From contig RPFO01000078.1 in the NCBI GenBank assembly GCA_009746045.1, positions 453,016-517,015 on the forward strand: DNA of 64,000 nucleotides, given 5' to 3'. This document shows, one piece after another, positions 20,499 through 31,897 of this stretch. The notes beneath the pieces were generated by a model that saw nothing but the letters and a program-made list of their open reading frames with translations, did no database searches and was not told the origin of the DNA. Made by a program: the position numbers and the translations under genes. How positions within the stretch are numbered: position 1 is the stretch's first letter; each line of letters opens with the position of its first letter. This DNA comes from Mesostigma viride. Its lineage: Eukaryota; Streptophyta; Mesostigmatophyceae; Mesostigmatales; Mesostigmataceae.

Positions 20499-22783
20499 AT
20501 GTCGGAGCCTACCCCTCCGGCTGAGAGCCCGCCGCCGTCCCTGCCCCTACCGGACCCTGAGCTGTACTTCGAGGCCCTTCCGGGCCGTTGGGTGTCACGG
20601 TCTAGTTTCCCGGATGGCGTCGTGCATCCGGCCCTCCAGGCCCAGCATGCGGGCCTAGTCAGGGCGGCTCTCTTCGGGGTCACGTGGTACGGTCCTTCCC
20701 CTGCTGAACCGCATCAGCTTGTTTTGCACGGATTTGACGATGCCGGCCACTGTTTGCTAGAATGTGGCTCCAGCTGTCCAGCCCTGGGACAGATAGCTGC
20801 GATTCTCCAGTGCCCCAGGGTGTTTTCCTACCTTTCTACCCCTGTGGGCCGCTCTGCCTACGGGATGTGTTCCCCTGGCTTCCTGCCGAGGGTGATGCGG
20901 AGCTGGATGAGAACCCCTGCGACCTGTTACGGGCCGTAGAGTTTATGGAGATAGCAGACCAGAACGCGGGTGTAGGATTTGGCGACCCTACCCCTACGGA
21001 CGCGCCGGTAGAGGCGCAGTATTCCCCTGAGTATTCGGCCTCCCCTGCGGCGTCCTCCTCTTCAGTGTCGGCGCCTTCCCCGTCCCGTCTTCACCGAGGT
21101 CGGTCCTGTGCGCATCGGTGGAGCCTACCCCTTCGGGCTCTGGTCGTGAGCCTGATCCTCTTGCAGCGACAGTTTCTGCGATGCAGGCGCAGATCCAGTC
21201 CCTGACGGCGGCCTTCGGGGCCTTCATGGCGGCCCAGGCGCACGCTCCAGCCACGCCAGGTGGGGTGTCTGTTGCAGCTGTGCCCCCTTCCCCTTCGGTC
21301 GCCTCGCGTCTACGGTTCCCTCTGGTGCTGCAGCTCCTACGCCTTCGGCTACCGCTGCGCCTGCTACTGACGTACCTGCGCCTCGGCGCGAGTCCGCCGT
21401 CCCAGTGGCAGCGCCCGCCGCCGCCGCGTCCGAGCCGCCCACCACGTCAGCGCCGCCCTCGCGGGGTTTCTTCAGCGACCCGGGCGGTCTTCCCAGGCTT
21501 TGGGAGGGCGGTCCTCCGCAGAGGATCCCGGTGCCTGACTGGAGCTTGGACGGTAACCAGTCGTATGCCGGATTGCCTGTCCCCACGGGTCCTATTTTCA
21601 ACATGTGGCCTGGTGGTGCTCCACCCCCAGAGACCGGCGCGCCAGTTGCGGAGGCGGGTCCGTCGCGACCCCCTGCGGCCTCGGGTCCGACGCGGCCCCC
21701 TGTTGTACCGGCACCTTCTGCGCCTGTGCCGGTTCCTACCCCTTCGCCGGCCCCTGCCCCTTCGGCCCCGCGGTCTTTGGCTGCGGTTGTTCGGTCCAGT
21801 GGCTCTGACCCGCGCGCCACCCGCGCTGCCGATTCCCTTCGGGAGTTGTCAGAGGGCGATCGGGATCGGGCCCCTTCTGTGGTGCATGCGACTCCGGAGT
21901 CGCGCGACACGCCTGTCTTCGGGTATGGTATGTCTGCGCTCGCTTGCCGCCAGTGTGACCTGCCGCGCGCCTCCGCCGAGCTGGCCATTTCGCCCATGTC
22001 CTACGGGTTCTCCCAGGTGTGTCGGGCGCCGCGGGACCGTAACCTACCAGTTGAGACTGATCGGCCTCCTTTCGACATGGTTATTTTGGCTGATCCGGTG
22101 TTCCAGGGTGAGATCCTGGTTCGGCGCGTCCTGTACCGCTGGGCGCGGCGCCACAATGACTTGGACACCTACGGCGGGTTCCAGTGGGCTTACCCTCCGC
22201 CTCTGGGCATTATGGCCTCAGATGCTCTTACGGTAGATTTTCCTGCGGTGCCGGGTGCCACGTACAGCACCGTCCTTCAGCCCATCCTAGAGTGGGATGC
22301 CCGTCGTCCAGCGCCCATCCCGGGCCAGGGTTTGGACTCTCGGGGTCATCCTCCTCCCCGGGCTAGCGACTACCTTGAGACGTTCGGGTCGCGACAGTGT
22401 GCCCGCCGGTGGCGCTCCCGCGAGATTCGGCACATCCGGTTGTGGCCGTCCAACGTGGAGCCCCTGGTAGATCTGTTTTTCCCGACGGGTATGCGCCCTC
22501 GGATCCGGTATCATCGCCTGCTCCTTCGGGCTCTCTGCCTGATCGCGGTAGAGCCTTTCCTACGCCTCTTTGCCTGCGGTTTCCTGGACTGGGCCCGGGG
22601 CCAGGTCGTTCTTACACAGCATAGGTACTACTGGGCCTTCCTGGACTTTTCCCTGACGGCGTGTGGGCCGATGTTTTCCTCACTGTAGATAGGCACGACA
22701 ATGCTGAGGATGTGTCTCACTACCAGGCTTACCTGGATGTCCTGCTGGCCTCCCGTGGTACCTACCAGACGGATGGCCATTAG
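20499..22783 (+). pseudogene. Chromo-2 3' extra ORF (unknown protein), frameshifted
   Basis: Same gene as 1042-3351. It starts MSEPTPPAESPPPS at 20499, 76 bp after the pol stop. The N-terminal domain (PGRWVSRSSF, FDDAGHCLLECGSSC) shifts frame near 20860. The linker is Pro/Ala-rich, and the C-terminal domain (LACRQCDLPRASAE, RRVLYRWARRHNDLD, FLRLFACGFLDWARG) runs to about 22650, where another shift occurs. The shared stop is the TAG at 22781. Most differences from Chromo-1 are silent or conservative in the C-terminal domain, which suggests past protein-level constraint. No known function. Confidence 0.8.
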
Positions 22784-23140
22784 ATAGAGGGCCTTAGGCC
22801 CGACCTGAGGGTGTTGTCCCTCCGGTATGTAGAGTCGCCCTCATGTTCTGGCCAGTTGACTGGTCGTTCTTGGTCCTTGGTGCTGATTGGTTTACTCTGT
22901 GTGTCCTGCCCAGTGCCGTTCCCCCCCGGCAAGGACTTTGTTCCAGGCAGTTAGGGGAACCTACCACCAGGCTTGGTGCTGGCTAACCCTACACCTCCAG
23001 GCGTGGTGGTGGAGACCGTGTGAACTATTGGTGCCTTGTATCTTGGATGGCCTGCTGACTGTGTTAGTGTGTGCTGGGTGCATTAGGTTTCCTACCCCTT
23101 GTTTTCCTCCCTGTGCGTAGGGAGAGGGCTCCCTACCTTT

Positions 23141-23153
23141 GTGGGGGGGGAGG
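23141..23153 (+). other. Polypurine tract of Chromo-2
   Basis: GTGGGGGGGGAGG lies directly before the 3' LTR and is the expected plus-strand primer for reverse transcription. Confidence 0.75.
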
Positions 23154-23725
23154 TGTTACGTCGCGTAACAATTCGTTGTAGTTACGGACGTAAATTAGGT
23201 CTTTTGCCTCGGTTGTCCCTAGGTTTACGTTTAGGCTCCTACCGGGACATTATTGTCCTCGTAACAGTACTGTGGTACATTGGGTGCCGTTGGGCGCCGC
23301 GCCGCGTACTTTACTAGTGGTCCTGATCCTGTGGTAGAATGTAGTGGACCAGCGTGCATCAGTAGATGTAGTGGACCAGCGTGCATCTGTAGGCGAGGGC
23401 CATGTCGGCCCGAGCGTGTTGGACCGTTGGTGACCATTTATGCGCGTTCTACCCCTTTGTGTGCACTCGGCGTGTGTTAAATGAATTGACACATTTAGGC
23501 TTGGGTCACGGCAGTGTAGTTGTGTTTCCTTCCTCTATTCCTGGAGTAAACGGGTTTTGATAAATGGTTGTATGGCGTATTATAGTAACACTTACGTTAA
23601 TGCATTGAGATCAGCTCCGTCACGTTCGTCTTTCGCCAGAGGGTTAAGTAGAGGAGGCCTGACCAGTTTAGGTAGTATCAGGCCCATTAGAGGTAGAGGT
23701 GGAGGTAGATATCCGCGGCGTAACA
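23154..23725 (+). repeat. Chromo-2 3' LTR
   Basis: 572 bp, nearly identical to 10985-11556. It ends GTAACA and is followed by the TCGTG duplication at 23726-23730. Confidence 0.93.
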
Positions 23726-23730
23726 TCGTG

Positions 23731-24724
23731 GTGTGCATTAATTAATTAATTAACTGAATTAATTAACTCGTTACTATTAATTAATCTCGTGTCCCCGTTG
23801 GGGGACCACGGAGGCTAAACAGGTGGGGATGTGATAAGTAACTCACATATTCTCACCTTCCATACAACAACCTTGTTTTCCAGCAGGCTGAAGAGCATGA
23901 CAGGCGTCTATGAGCTCGCCAGCTCCTTGCAACGGTGATGCCGCTCCCAGGCAGCTAGGGTCCTTGACTACGCAATATAGAATGTCTACCGTGTGAAAAC
24001 CTCCATACAGGAAGCGTAGCAAAGCCAGATAACTGCCCGATCAATTCTGGGTAGCTTTAGGAAGCATGGCATACGCAGCGTAAGGAAAACCTTTGAAAGC
24101 TGCGGAAAATCTGATAGCACAACTGCAACAAGTGGAGAACAAAATAGCAAGAAAAACCCAGAAACGGCGCAAAAAGTTTCATGCCAGGTTCATTAAGAGC
24201 GCAAACAGACTAAGCGGTGACATGCGGCAAATCAACGTACCACGGCCGGCATTATTTCCTACCCAGGCACGCAAGAAAAGCCAGCCAGCCATGGATGGAT
24301 TAACCGCGGATCGCGCAGGCCTGAACGAAATCATTTTAGAAATGACAGGAAATGGCCGCAGATCGAAGATGCTTAGGTTATTTTCATGGTGTCCGTTACT
24401 AAACGGCTCTTGCTGCATCAAAATAACCCACGAATATCGAGTTCTACCGTCGCAGGCACACATGCTAGATTATTCATCGCGGCCAAATTGTTGGATGAGA
24501 CCCCCGTGCAAATCTGTACCAACAAAGGCAGCGAATTTGCAAATAGTGCAGATCTTGCTATGAAACATCATAATAAATAGAACATCACTTTTAACCATCG
24601 GCTTAATTTTTTCGCCTGTCGCCCGCCGGATTAGCCATATTTTCCAGGTAAATAGGTGTACGTTTATTCCAAATATAGCCAGTAGGCAATCCCTGCTAAG
24701 CCTAGGGTATCAAGATGTCAGTGG
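23731..24724. other. Intergenic stretch with TTAA tracts
   Basis: No convincing gene. 23738-23790 holds repeated TTAATTAA tracts like those after LINE 3' ends elsewhere in the window. A 47-bp stretch at about 24642-24688 (TATTTTCC...GCCAGTA) recurs at about 29823-29870, inside the hAT-like element. A 156-codon frame at 24093-24563 shows no recognisable domain and is not called. Confidence 0.5.
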
Positions 24725-25530
24725 CTAAAACGGAGCCTTACTAGACCACGGAAGCCACTGGACTTCTAATGGGTTGTCATTGGGCATGTGGGTAAAGATC
24801 CTGTTTTTGCCCATGAGGTCATGAAAGATCTCAAGTGGGCTGGGCTTATCGTGGTCCGCGCCAGGGTCCCAGATTTTGTTTTGTTCATTTGCAACCATCC
24901 AGTAGCGTCGCATGCCGGAGTTCCATAGGTAAATGAAGCGTGAGAGAACCCCAGCTTTGTCGAAAACTGTGCGCCTATTGAACACCACATCGTTTTGCAC
25001 CGTCCAGATTGTATATAACATGCATGTGCAGAGCCATATCCACGCTTGTTGTGAAAAGGTGAGCTCAAGGCCAGGGTTGCCCGTGATGCCAAAGATAATT
25101 GAGCGGGTAGACACCGGTATGATAGGCTCAGACGTCCAGGCTGCCCATAAACCAATCAACCAGGTCCAAACTCCCTGGAGGTTACACCATAAAAATCGGT
25201 GTTCCACAGTTTCAGTGGGGTTGGTACATAAACATGTAGCAGGGTGTTGAAATCGCCGGTGGAGGATCTCCCCGACCCCGATGGACCGGTGCATCAAGAG
25301 GTGTTGTACGTCGGTCGCGCGGCGATCAATCAGCGGGTGGTCAGCGGCGAGGGTGATGTTGCGGACCCAGGTGTGGCCAGGCCACTCAGTAGCGCCCCAG
25401 CGTGTACGTCCGGGGTGGAATTGATGGTTTTTATGCAAGAGCATTGTGTAGCCCCACTCTGCCGTGTACTCGTTAAGGCCTTTTACAATTCTGCGGTCAC
25501 CCTGATTTAGCACCCAGTTTAGGATTAGCC
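24725..25530 (-). pseudogene. LINE-B ORF2 C-terminal fragment (zf-RVT domain)
   Basis: About 265 codons on the minus strand forming the C-terminal part of a non-LTR retrotransposon polyprotein. A zinc-binding motif of the reverse-transcriptase-associated type is visible (CLCTNPTETVEHRFLWC followed by VWTW). It is followed by a Trp-rich region (WIWLCTCMLYTIWTVQNDV) common downstream of that finger in plant and algal LINEs. The RT itself is absent, so this is a 5'-truncated relic. On its right it abuts, in opposite orientation, a LINE-A 3' end. Confidence 0.7.
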
Positions 25531-25800
25531 ATATTTTAACGGTTTGTCTGTAATATGGAGGCAGATGGTGCGCAAGGATAGATGGCAAGTAGTGATGAAG
25601 GAGACCACCCCCAAGCCTGTGGGGGCTCCGCGTGTGACCAAGTATGGCATTCATAGCGATTCGGGCCGCGGTGCCCACACCCCTGTAACTAGGACCTAGA
25701 TAGCTTATACCATCCATTCCATCCCATGTTCCCCTCCCACTGAGGACTTATGCTCACGTGACGCAGTCACGTGTCTATTAGTTAATTAATTAATATTTTA
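25531..25800 (+). mobile_element. LINE-A 3' end (plus-strand fragment)
   Basis: Carries the last codons of a LINE ORF2 (WRQMVRKDRWQVVMKETT...), a short 3' UTR, the hairpin CACGTGACGCAGTCACGTG (25755-25773) and a TTAATTAATTAAT tail. Copies of the same end lie at 28310, 29404 and 31646. Confidence 0.7.
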
Positions 25801-28309
25801 ACGGAACGCACGTCGCCATGGCCACCTCCGCACGGTGCGCGCACTGTGCACCACAATTTCAAAATAAGATCGCGTCGAATTGTGAAAGTTCAGACGGGTC
25901 AGTACTTAGTAGAGATACGAAATCTGTGGCTTCAAATCGTTGCCCTGTCGTTCTGGCATCCTAGCCGCGCAAAACGTAAAAAAAACGCGGAAAATACGGC
26001 ATTATACGGTATTAATTAATTAATTAATTAAGGGGATGTGGCACCTCAAAACCCTTAAAATTGACATATGCTAATATCACTTGAAATTCATTTGCACAAT
26101 GCTAAGTTATGATTGGGGGCACTAAATAACATCTCTAGTGAGTTGTCCATGCACTTTTTGGGGGTACTACCCCCATATATACGCCAATAATGCGCTATAA
26201 ATAGCAAAAGACGCTAACTAGGGCTGGTTATGCCCCAGCCAATCCACAAAACAGGTTGACCCAAAAAGCACAAGCCGCGTAGTTGCTTCCAGGCACATCG
26301 CAAACAGCAACTTACATGGGGCATACGGACACCGCCGTTCAAAAAATAGCCCGTGGCGCCAAAAACGCGATTTTTTTCACTTAAAAAAATAAAACAATTC
26401 ATAAACTTGTCAGATCAAGCCAAAAAGCACTATTAAATTTCGGCACGGGTGCTCCCAGCCACGGTCCAAGTTTGAGGTCAATCGGACAACCCTAGCGCAA
26501 GTTATTGCGTTTGGCAGATGCCACTCTCACGACCGCTAAAGAGGGTTTTTCTTTGTACAAGGCCACTTAGGCATGATGTTTTCCATCCAAAAAGCCTGAA
26601 AGCATGCCCTACTCGATCACAAAACATAAGCAAACGCCTAGGCACCTCATCTGCCCTCACCTGCCCTCGGCATGGCCAACCTTGCAAGCGCAAGCATAGC
26701 AACACGATCGCTACTAAGGCATACATGCCAAGAGAGCATACACTATACTCAACCCAAGGTTACCTTGTAAACTTCACGCCAAGAACTCAGCAAATCTATG
26801 ACCAAAAGCACCTCTAACTCTTGCTCACTGATGACGACACATGCTCAAGGTCGGGGGTCACTGTGGCACGCACTGATGGGTTTCCTAGACGACCACCTGA
26901 CAAGACGCTAAGGACCACTCAGTAACCAAGTAAACACAATTACACTTTGCATGCCATCCAACATGCATCAAATACATGCTGAATATGTTATGAAATACAA
27001 ATGGGTGGCCACACACCTCATACCCCTTCACCGTCCCTCGAGCATGGCCAGACTTATAAGCATGTGAATAGCAATAATGATGATGGCACTAAAATGCCTA
27101 ATCAGCATTTTCTATGTTTCTCCCAGGTTAGATTGTTAAGGTTTATGCCAACCAAGCTAATCAACACTGCAGCGACTCCTTAACTGCCCTACCTGAGATG
27201 GGCAGCAAACTGGAACGATGGAGGGCAAGGAACCAAGGAGATCATGGCATACAAAGCTTGCATGCAGTCAACCATGTCAACCATGGTTGGCTCAGCACAT
27301 TGCAGTCTTTTCACATCATCATATCAAGGGAAAGCTCAAATAAACCAATGGTGGCAGCTATCTACATGCAGTCACACAAATGCAATATCTCCGACATGAT
27401 CGTCAATAAAACACTTCCTCCCCTGCACGATAGAATGGAAAGAAACCATTGGCGGGCCTCCAGCGCATGAGCGCTGTGATGCCGTTGCGAAGAGAGGGTG
27501 CGTCACTCTCACACAACTAGAAGCTTCCATACGCACAACATCCTTGCCAGAACACGTTTCATGAAATACCTTAAACCTTCCCGAGAAGTGCTCAATAGGC
27601 TTCGACTGAAGCGGCCTTGACCACGACATCAATGAAAACAATCTAAAGTAGCCAGGTATTCGACAACACCACGGCAAGCAACGGCGAGCTAGCTGGCGGA
27701 AACTGCCCAAAAAGAACGAAAAAAACTTCGAACGATGAGCTAATAGAAGAAAGAACTGATAGCACAGAACATTCGCGACAAATCTATACCTTGCCCTCGC
27801 AGATCCCTCACCCAGGCGCGCAACAACGGCCGTTCTTCCATGGAAGGTTCCGACATGCACTGCAGAGGCCTGAAGAATTACTTACCGAGAACGGCCGAAA
27901 ATGTAGCAAAAAGCACCAGTTCGGTTTGGAATTCAATGCTACCGATACGAATTCATCCTTCGCGGTCAAAAAGCCCCCCAAAACTGCGAATTTACTGCCG
28001 CTATCACGAATTCTATTTTATTCCACGCGACGAAAAAATGCAGTTTACCCCCCATGCCGATGGCAGAAAAAGAAAGCAGCGATATTGTAAATCAGCTACT
28101 TGCCGCCACAAACCAACATCATTAAATCATCGTCTTCAACATTCGAGCATTTTTTTTGGCATTTCTCTAGCCTTACATTGCTAGTTTCGCCTAAACGCAG
28201 TCGCCATGGCCACTTCCGCAAGGGGTGCGCGCACCGTGCACCCACTTTTCACGGTACGGCTGGTACCGCGAATTTTTTGGCGCGGAAAAAATTCGGCGCG
28301 CCGCGTCCC
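25801..28309. other. AT-richer stretch, no supported gene
   Basis: About 2.5 kb without a convincing ORF. The left edge (25807-25855) and right edge (28192-28245) share a GC-rich direct repeat around GTCGCCATGGCCAC, so the block may itself be an old insertion. TTAATTAA tracts lie at 26010-26031. Parts of 26.4-26.8 kb look weakly similar to 33.5-33.8 kb by eye. A minus-strand frame at 27372-27860 has no recognisable domain. Confidence 0.4.
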
Positions 28310-29044
28310 CTTAATAGACACGTGACTGCGTCACGTGAGCATAAGTCCTCAGTGGGAGGGGAACATGGGATGGAATGGATGGTATAAGCTATCTAGGTCC
28401 TAGTTACAGGGGTGTGGGCACCGCGGCCCGAATCGCTATGAATGCCATACTTGGTCACACGCGGAGCCCCCACAGGCTTAATTGGGGGTGGTCTCCTTCA
28501 TCACTACTTGCCATCTATCCTTGCGCACCATCTGCCTCCATATTACAGACAAACCAGGAGGCTGCCCGGGGGTGAGCCCGTCACGTCTAGTGTAGCACAT
28601 GTCCATGCCGAGTCTATCACGAAAAGTCCACGGGTGGCGACCCTGCCGCGCGCGGCCGGGGGCACGCCAGGTGAGGACATATCGCCCAGGCTGGGCGGGC
28701 TTGGTGCCAGCTAGTCTATCTGATGTATCTACCTGATCTGTACGGGCCAGGTGCCCGGCTAGGCCCAGGCGCCTGTGCCTAATAATGTGGGAAACATAGG
28801 GCAAATCAGCGTACAAATCCTCATTACTAATGTGCAAACCAAAGGGGATGTTAAGGGCCTGGCGCAGCATCTTGGTGACGGCGCCGTCGAGTCGTTGCTC
28901 CAGCTCCTGTGTCAGTGCCCACGTCTCGGCGCCGTAGGTCAGGATCGTCAGAATGACGACCTTGAAGAGGTCACGCTTGACGATCCGGGGTAGGGCGGGG
29001 TTGCTCCACCAGCGGCGGTGGTCATGGAGGTGCGCCCACGCCAT
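28310..29044 (-). pseudogene. LINE-A reverse transcriptase C-terminus and 3' end
   Basis: Minus-strand fragment with the region after the RT catalytic core of a non-LTR element: KRDLFKVVILTILTYGAETW, then NEDLYADLPYVSHIIRHRRLGLAGHLAR. It is followed by the 3' UTR, the hairpin at 28319-28337 and a TTAA tail. A 4-bp insertion (TTAATT at 28478-28483, compared with the copy near 29560) shifts the last codons. Upstream catalytic motifs are missing, so this is a 5'-truncated copy. Confidence 0.8.
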
Positions 29045-29049
29045 GCCGA

Positions 29050-29180
29050 TCCGTGTTTTATTATACGGTATTATACGTCATTATGCGTCATTATGCGCTA
29101 AAACGCATTACGTATGAAAAATTATGCGCTTAAAACCAGCGCATAACGTATTATACTGTATAATACCGTATTATACGGCG
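29050..29180. repeat. AT-rich palindromic cluster
   Basis: Repeats of GTATTATACG, ATTATGCG and their reverse complements form several overlapping hairpins. They resemble the subterminal motifs of the hAT-like element at 29674-31202 and may be a small related element or its remnant. Confidence 0.45.
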
Positions 29181-29403
29181 TATGATCTTACACTGACTGC
29201 GGAAGGGGCGCTTTGCTGAGTAGAATAGGTAGGGTTTTCTAGATTAGATAAGCGTAGAGTCAGATTAGTTCGGTTTCGCGGCTTTGTCCCCCCCTCCATC
29301 CATCCACGGGAATATGTGCTACATGATCTCCCAACGAACTCATTAATTAATTAATTAATAGACACGTGACTGCTTCCCAACGAACTCATTAATTAATTAA
29401 TAG

Positions 29404-29673
29404 ACACGTGACTGCGTCACGTGAGCATAAGTCCTCAGTGGGAGGGGAACATGGGATGGAATGGATGGTATAAGCTATCTAGGTCCTAGTTACAGGGGTG
29501 TGGGCACCGCGGCCCGAATCGCTATGAATGCCATACTTGGTCACACGCGGAGCCCCCACAGGCTTGGGGGTGGTCTCCTTCATCACTACTTGCCATCTAT
29601 CCTTGCGCACCATCTGCCTCCATATTACAGACAAACCAGGAGGCTGCCCGGGGGTGAGCCCGTCACGTCTAGT
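29404..29673 (-). mobile_element. LINE-A 3' end, left half of a split copy
   Basis: Hairpin at 29405-29423, 3' UTR and last codons of LINE-A on the minus strand. The copy is cut at 29673 by the hAT-like element and continues at 31203. The last eight bases (29666-29673, CGTCTAGT) are the target duplication. Confidence 0.8.
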
Positions 29674-31202
29674 CAGTGAACAGCCATACGGCGTATAATA
29701 CGCCGTATGGCGCGTATTATACGCCATACGCAAGATTTCCGTATGAAAATGGGGAAAAAAATACGCACTGCGTATTTTTTGCGTATTTTTTGCGTATTGC
29801 GTATTTTTTGCGTATTTTTTGCGTATTTTCCAGGTAAATAGGTGTACGTTTATTCCAAATATAGCCAGTATTTTTTGCGTATTTTTTGCGTATGAACCTC
29901 GTTCGAAGTAGCTTCTGGCATCATTTTGGACGGCACGTGGAGCCGGAACTAGATGCAGGTGCCAAGCTGGCCGTGCATGTACGACTGTACGTGCATTGCT
30001 GCAGATTGCTGCGTGTCGGACTAGGGTCTAGGGACTAGGAGACGAAGGACGAGGAAATTAGGTGACGAAGTTATGTTGTCTGCCAACAAGGGCGCGCATC
30101 TGGCACCTAACATTTAATCGTAGCACAATTGACATCCAGGCACCATGGCTAGCGACGGTGATGGTGTGGGTCTATGGAACACGATGATAATGGGGCCGAC
30201 GAGATGCAGGCCGTATTCGAGACTGTCTGGACACACATCGTGAAAGAACAGACTCTCAACAAGAAAGGGCAGCCGACAGGTAACTACTAGCTCAGTGACG
30301 TGCACACTTTTGGATGCAAAATTCTCGGGTTCTACCACCCGAGCAAGGCTAGCACCCGCCATATCATGGGCGCTACGTATGCGAAGGAGGCAAGAGTGAG
30401 CGAGTGCAAGAGGCCGCCGGAGGCATTACGTCGCAGGCTGCGGGGTATTTGGTGTGACTCGCGATGCACATAAATGCCTTATTTAGCCATGCAGGCTGCT
30501 GCTAGCCAGCCACCGTACCATATGTGTTAATGGTTTAGGGAAGCTGGGTCGGGTTGCTGGCATGCATGCTATCCTGCACGCTAGCCACATTGTTGGCAGC
30601 CCGTATGGATTCTTGCTTCATGTAGATCAATATTGCATGGTGGCCTACCACGAGTAGGCAAGATGTCTGTTTCTTGCACAATGTCTTATTACTACATTTG
30701 GCAAGTTGGCCAACTGACCATGTGCAGTATTTCAGTCCTAGTATAGCCATTCCATGCAGTGATGGCATGGTTTTTTAACTTCAACATACAGTAATGGTGG
30801 CAGCGATCTCTATACCACTGCAAGTGTCAATGTGCATGCATATCTACTTGTGTTATTAATTATCCTTTTCAGGTGTGCACTGATTGTGCATACAACTTTG
30901 TTATTTTGTGCTATTTACAGACATTATTAATAACAACAGATGTACAATGCTTGTATTTGTAGGCATGCAGCGACGGCAACGGCAATATTATGTGATGATG
31001 TGTTAAATAAAGGCAAGTGGTGTTGCAAGAACACAAAAAAAACATGCCTGATTGGTCAGAATGTTGAAGAACCCCCTGAACCATGCAAAAAACAGCATTT
31101 TCAAGAGTCCCCGTATGATTTGCGTATTATACCCCTCATGGCGTATTATACACCATACCCATGGGCCCCGTATGATTGCGTATTGCGTATGGCTGTACAC
31201 TG
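29674..31202. mobile_element. hAT-like non-autonomous DNA transposon
   Basis: 1,529-bp insertion in a LINE-A copy with an exact 8-bp target duplication CGTCTAGT (29666-29673 and 31203-31210). Terminal inverted repeats are CAGTGAACAGCCATACG (left) and CAGTGTACAGCCATACG (right, reverse complement). An 8-bp duplication with CAGTG-type ends is characteristic of the hAT superfamily. Many subterminal GCGTATTATAC and GCGTATTTTTT motifs lie near both ends and are likely transposase-binding sites. No transposase frame is visible, so it depends on an enzyme encoded elsewhere. Confidence 0.85.
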
Positions 31203-31615
31203 CGTCTAGTGTAGCACATGTCCATGCCGAGTCTATCACGAAAAGTCCACGGGTGGCGGCCCTGCCGCGCGCGGCCGGGGGCACGCCAGGTGAGGACATA
31301 TCGCCCAGGCTGGGCGGGCTTGGTGCCAGCTAGTCTATCTCATGTATCTACCTGATCTGTGCGGGCCAGGTGCCCGGCTAGGCCCAGGCGCCTGTGCCTA
31401 ATAATGTGGGAAACATAGGGCAAATCAGCGTACAAATCCTCATTACTAATGTGCAAACCAAAGGGGATGTTAATTAAGGGCCTGGCGCAGCATCTTGGTG
31501 ACGTTGCCGTCGAGTCGTTGCTCCAGCTCTTGCGTCAGTGCCCACGTCTCGGCGCCGTAGGTCAGGATCGTCAGAATGACGACCTTGAAGAGGTCACGCT
31601 TGAACGAACTCATGT
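31203..31615 (-). pseudogene. LINE-A RT C-terminus, right half of the split copy
   Basis: Continues 29404-29673 after the hAT-like insertion and matches 28590-29000 closely. It includes the TYGAETW region on the minus strand. A TTAATTAA at 31470-31477 replaces TTAA in the other copy. Confidence 0.8.
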
Positions 31616-31645
31616 TATAATTTAATTTAATTTAATTTAATTTAA
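31616..31645. repeat. TTTAA tandem repeat
   Basis: (TTTAA)n microsatellite separating two LINE-A fragments of opposite orientation. It may derive from a LINE tail. Confidence 0.6.
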
Positions 31646-31893
31646 TGGCGGCAGATGGTGCGCAAGCATAGATGGCAAGTAGTGATGTTCAAAGGGAGAC
31701 CACCCCCAATCCTGTGGGGGCTCCGCGTGCATGACCAAGTATGGCATTCATAGCGATTCGGGCCGCGGTGCCCACACCCCTGTAACTGGGCCTACTAGAT
31801 AGCTTACACCATCCATGCATTCCATCCCATGTTCCCCTCCCACTGAGGACTTATGCTCACGTGACGCAGTCATGCACGTGTCTATTAATTAAA
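31646..31893 (+). mobile_element. LINE-A 3' end (plus-strand fragment)
   Basis: Same 3' end as 25531-25800, with hairpin 31858-31880 broken by a 4-bp insertion (CATGCA at 31871-31876) and a second one at 31814-31819. It ends with a TTAATTAAATAATTAA tail. Confidence 0.75.
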
Positions 31894-31897
31894 TAAT

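Larger units (their letters stand above)
10985..23725 (+). mobile_element. Chromo-2: Ty3/Gypsy chromovirus carrying a nested non-autonomous element
   Basis: Complete plus-strand copy with two 572-bp LTRs (10985-11556 and 23154-23725) and a perfect TCGTG duplication (10980-10984 and 23726-23730). Gene order matches Chromo-1. Gag is intact here (574 aa). Pol is interrupted by a 1.96-kb insertion at 14978-16939 and has further frameshifts near 17280 and 19587. Without that insertion the element would be about 10.8 kb, the same as Chromo-1. Confidence 0.95.

Noticed and set aside
24093-24563. 156-codon plus-strand frame
   Set aside because: No domain, low-complexity basic start, and no supporting context. 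Probably chance.
27372-27860. 162-codon minus-strand frame with hydrophobic stretches
   Set aside because: No recognisable family and no second copy. Hydrophobic runs arise here from T-rich sequence.
29764-29890. CRISPR-like array of GCGTATTTTTT repeats
   Set aside because: Units are about 11 bp without spacers and lie at a transposon end. They are subterminal repeats of a hAT-like element in eukaryotic DNA.
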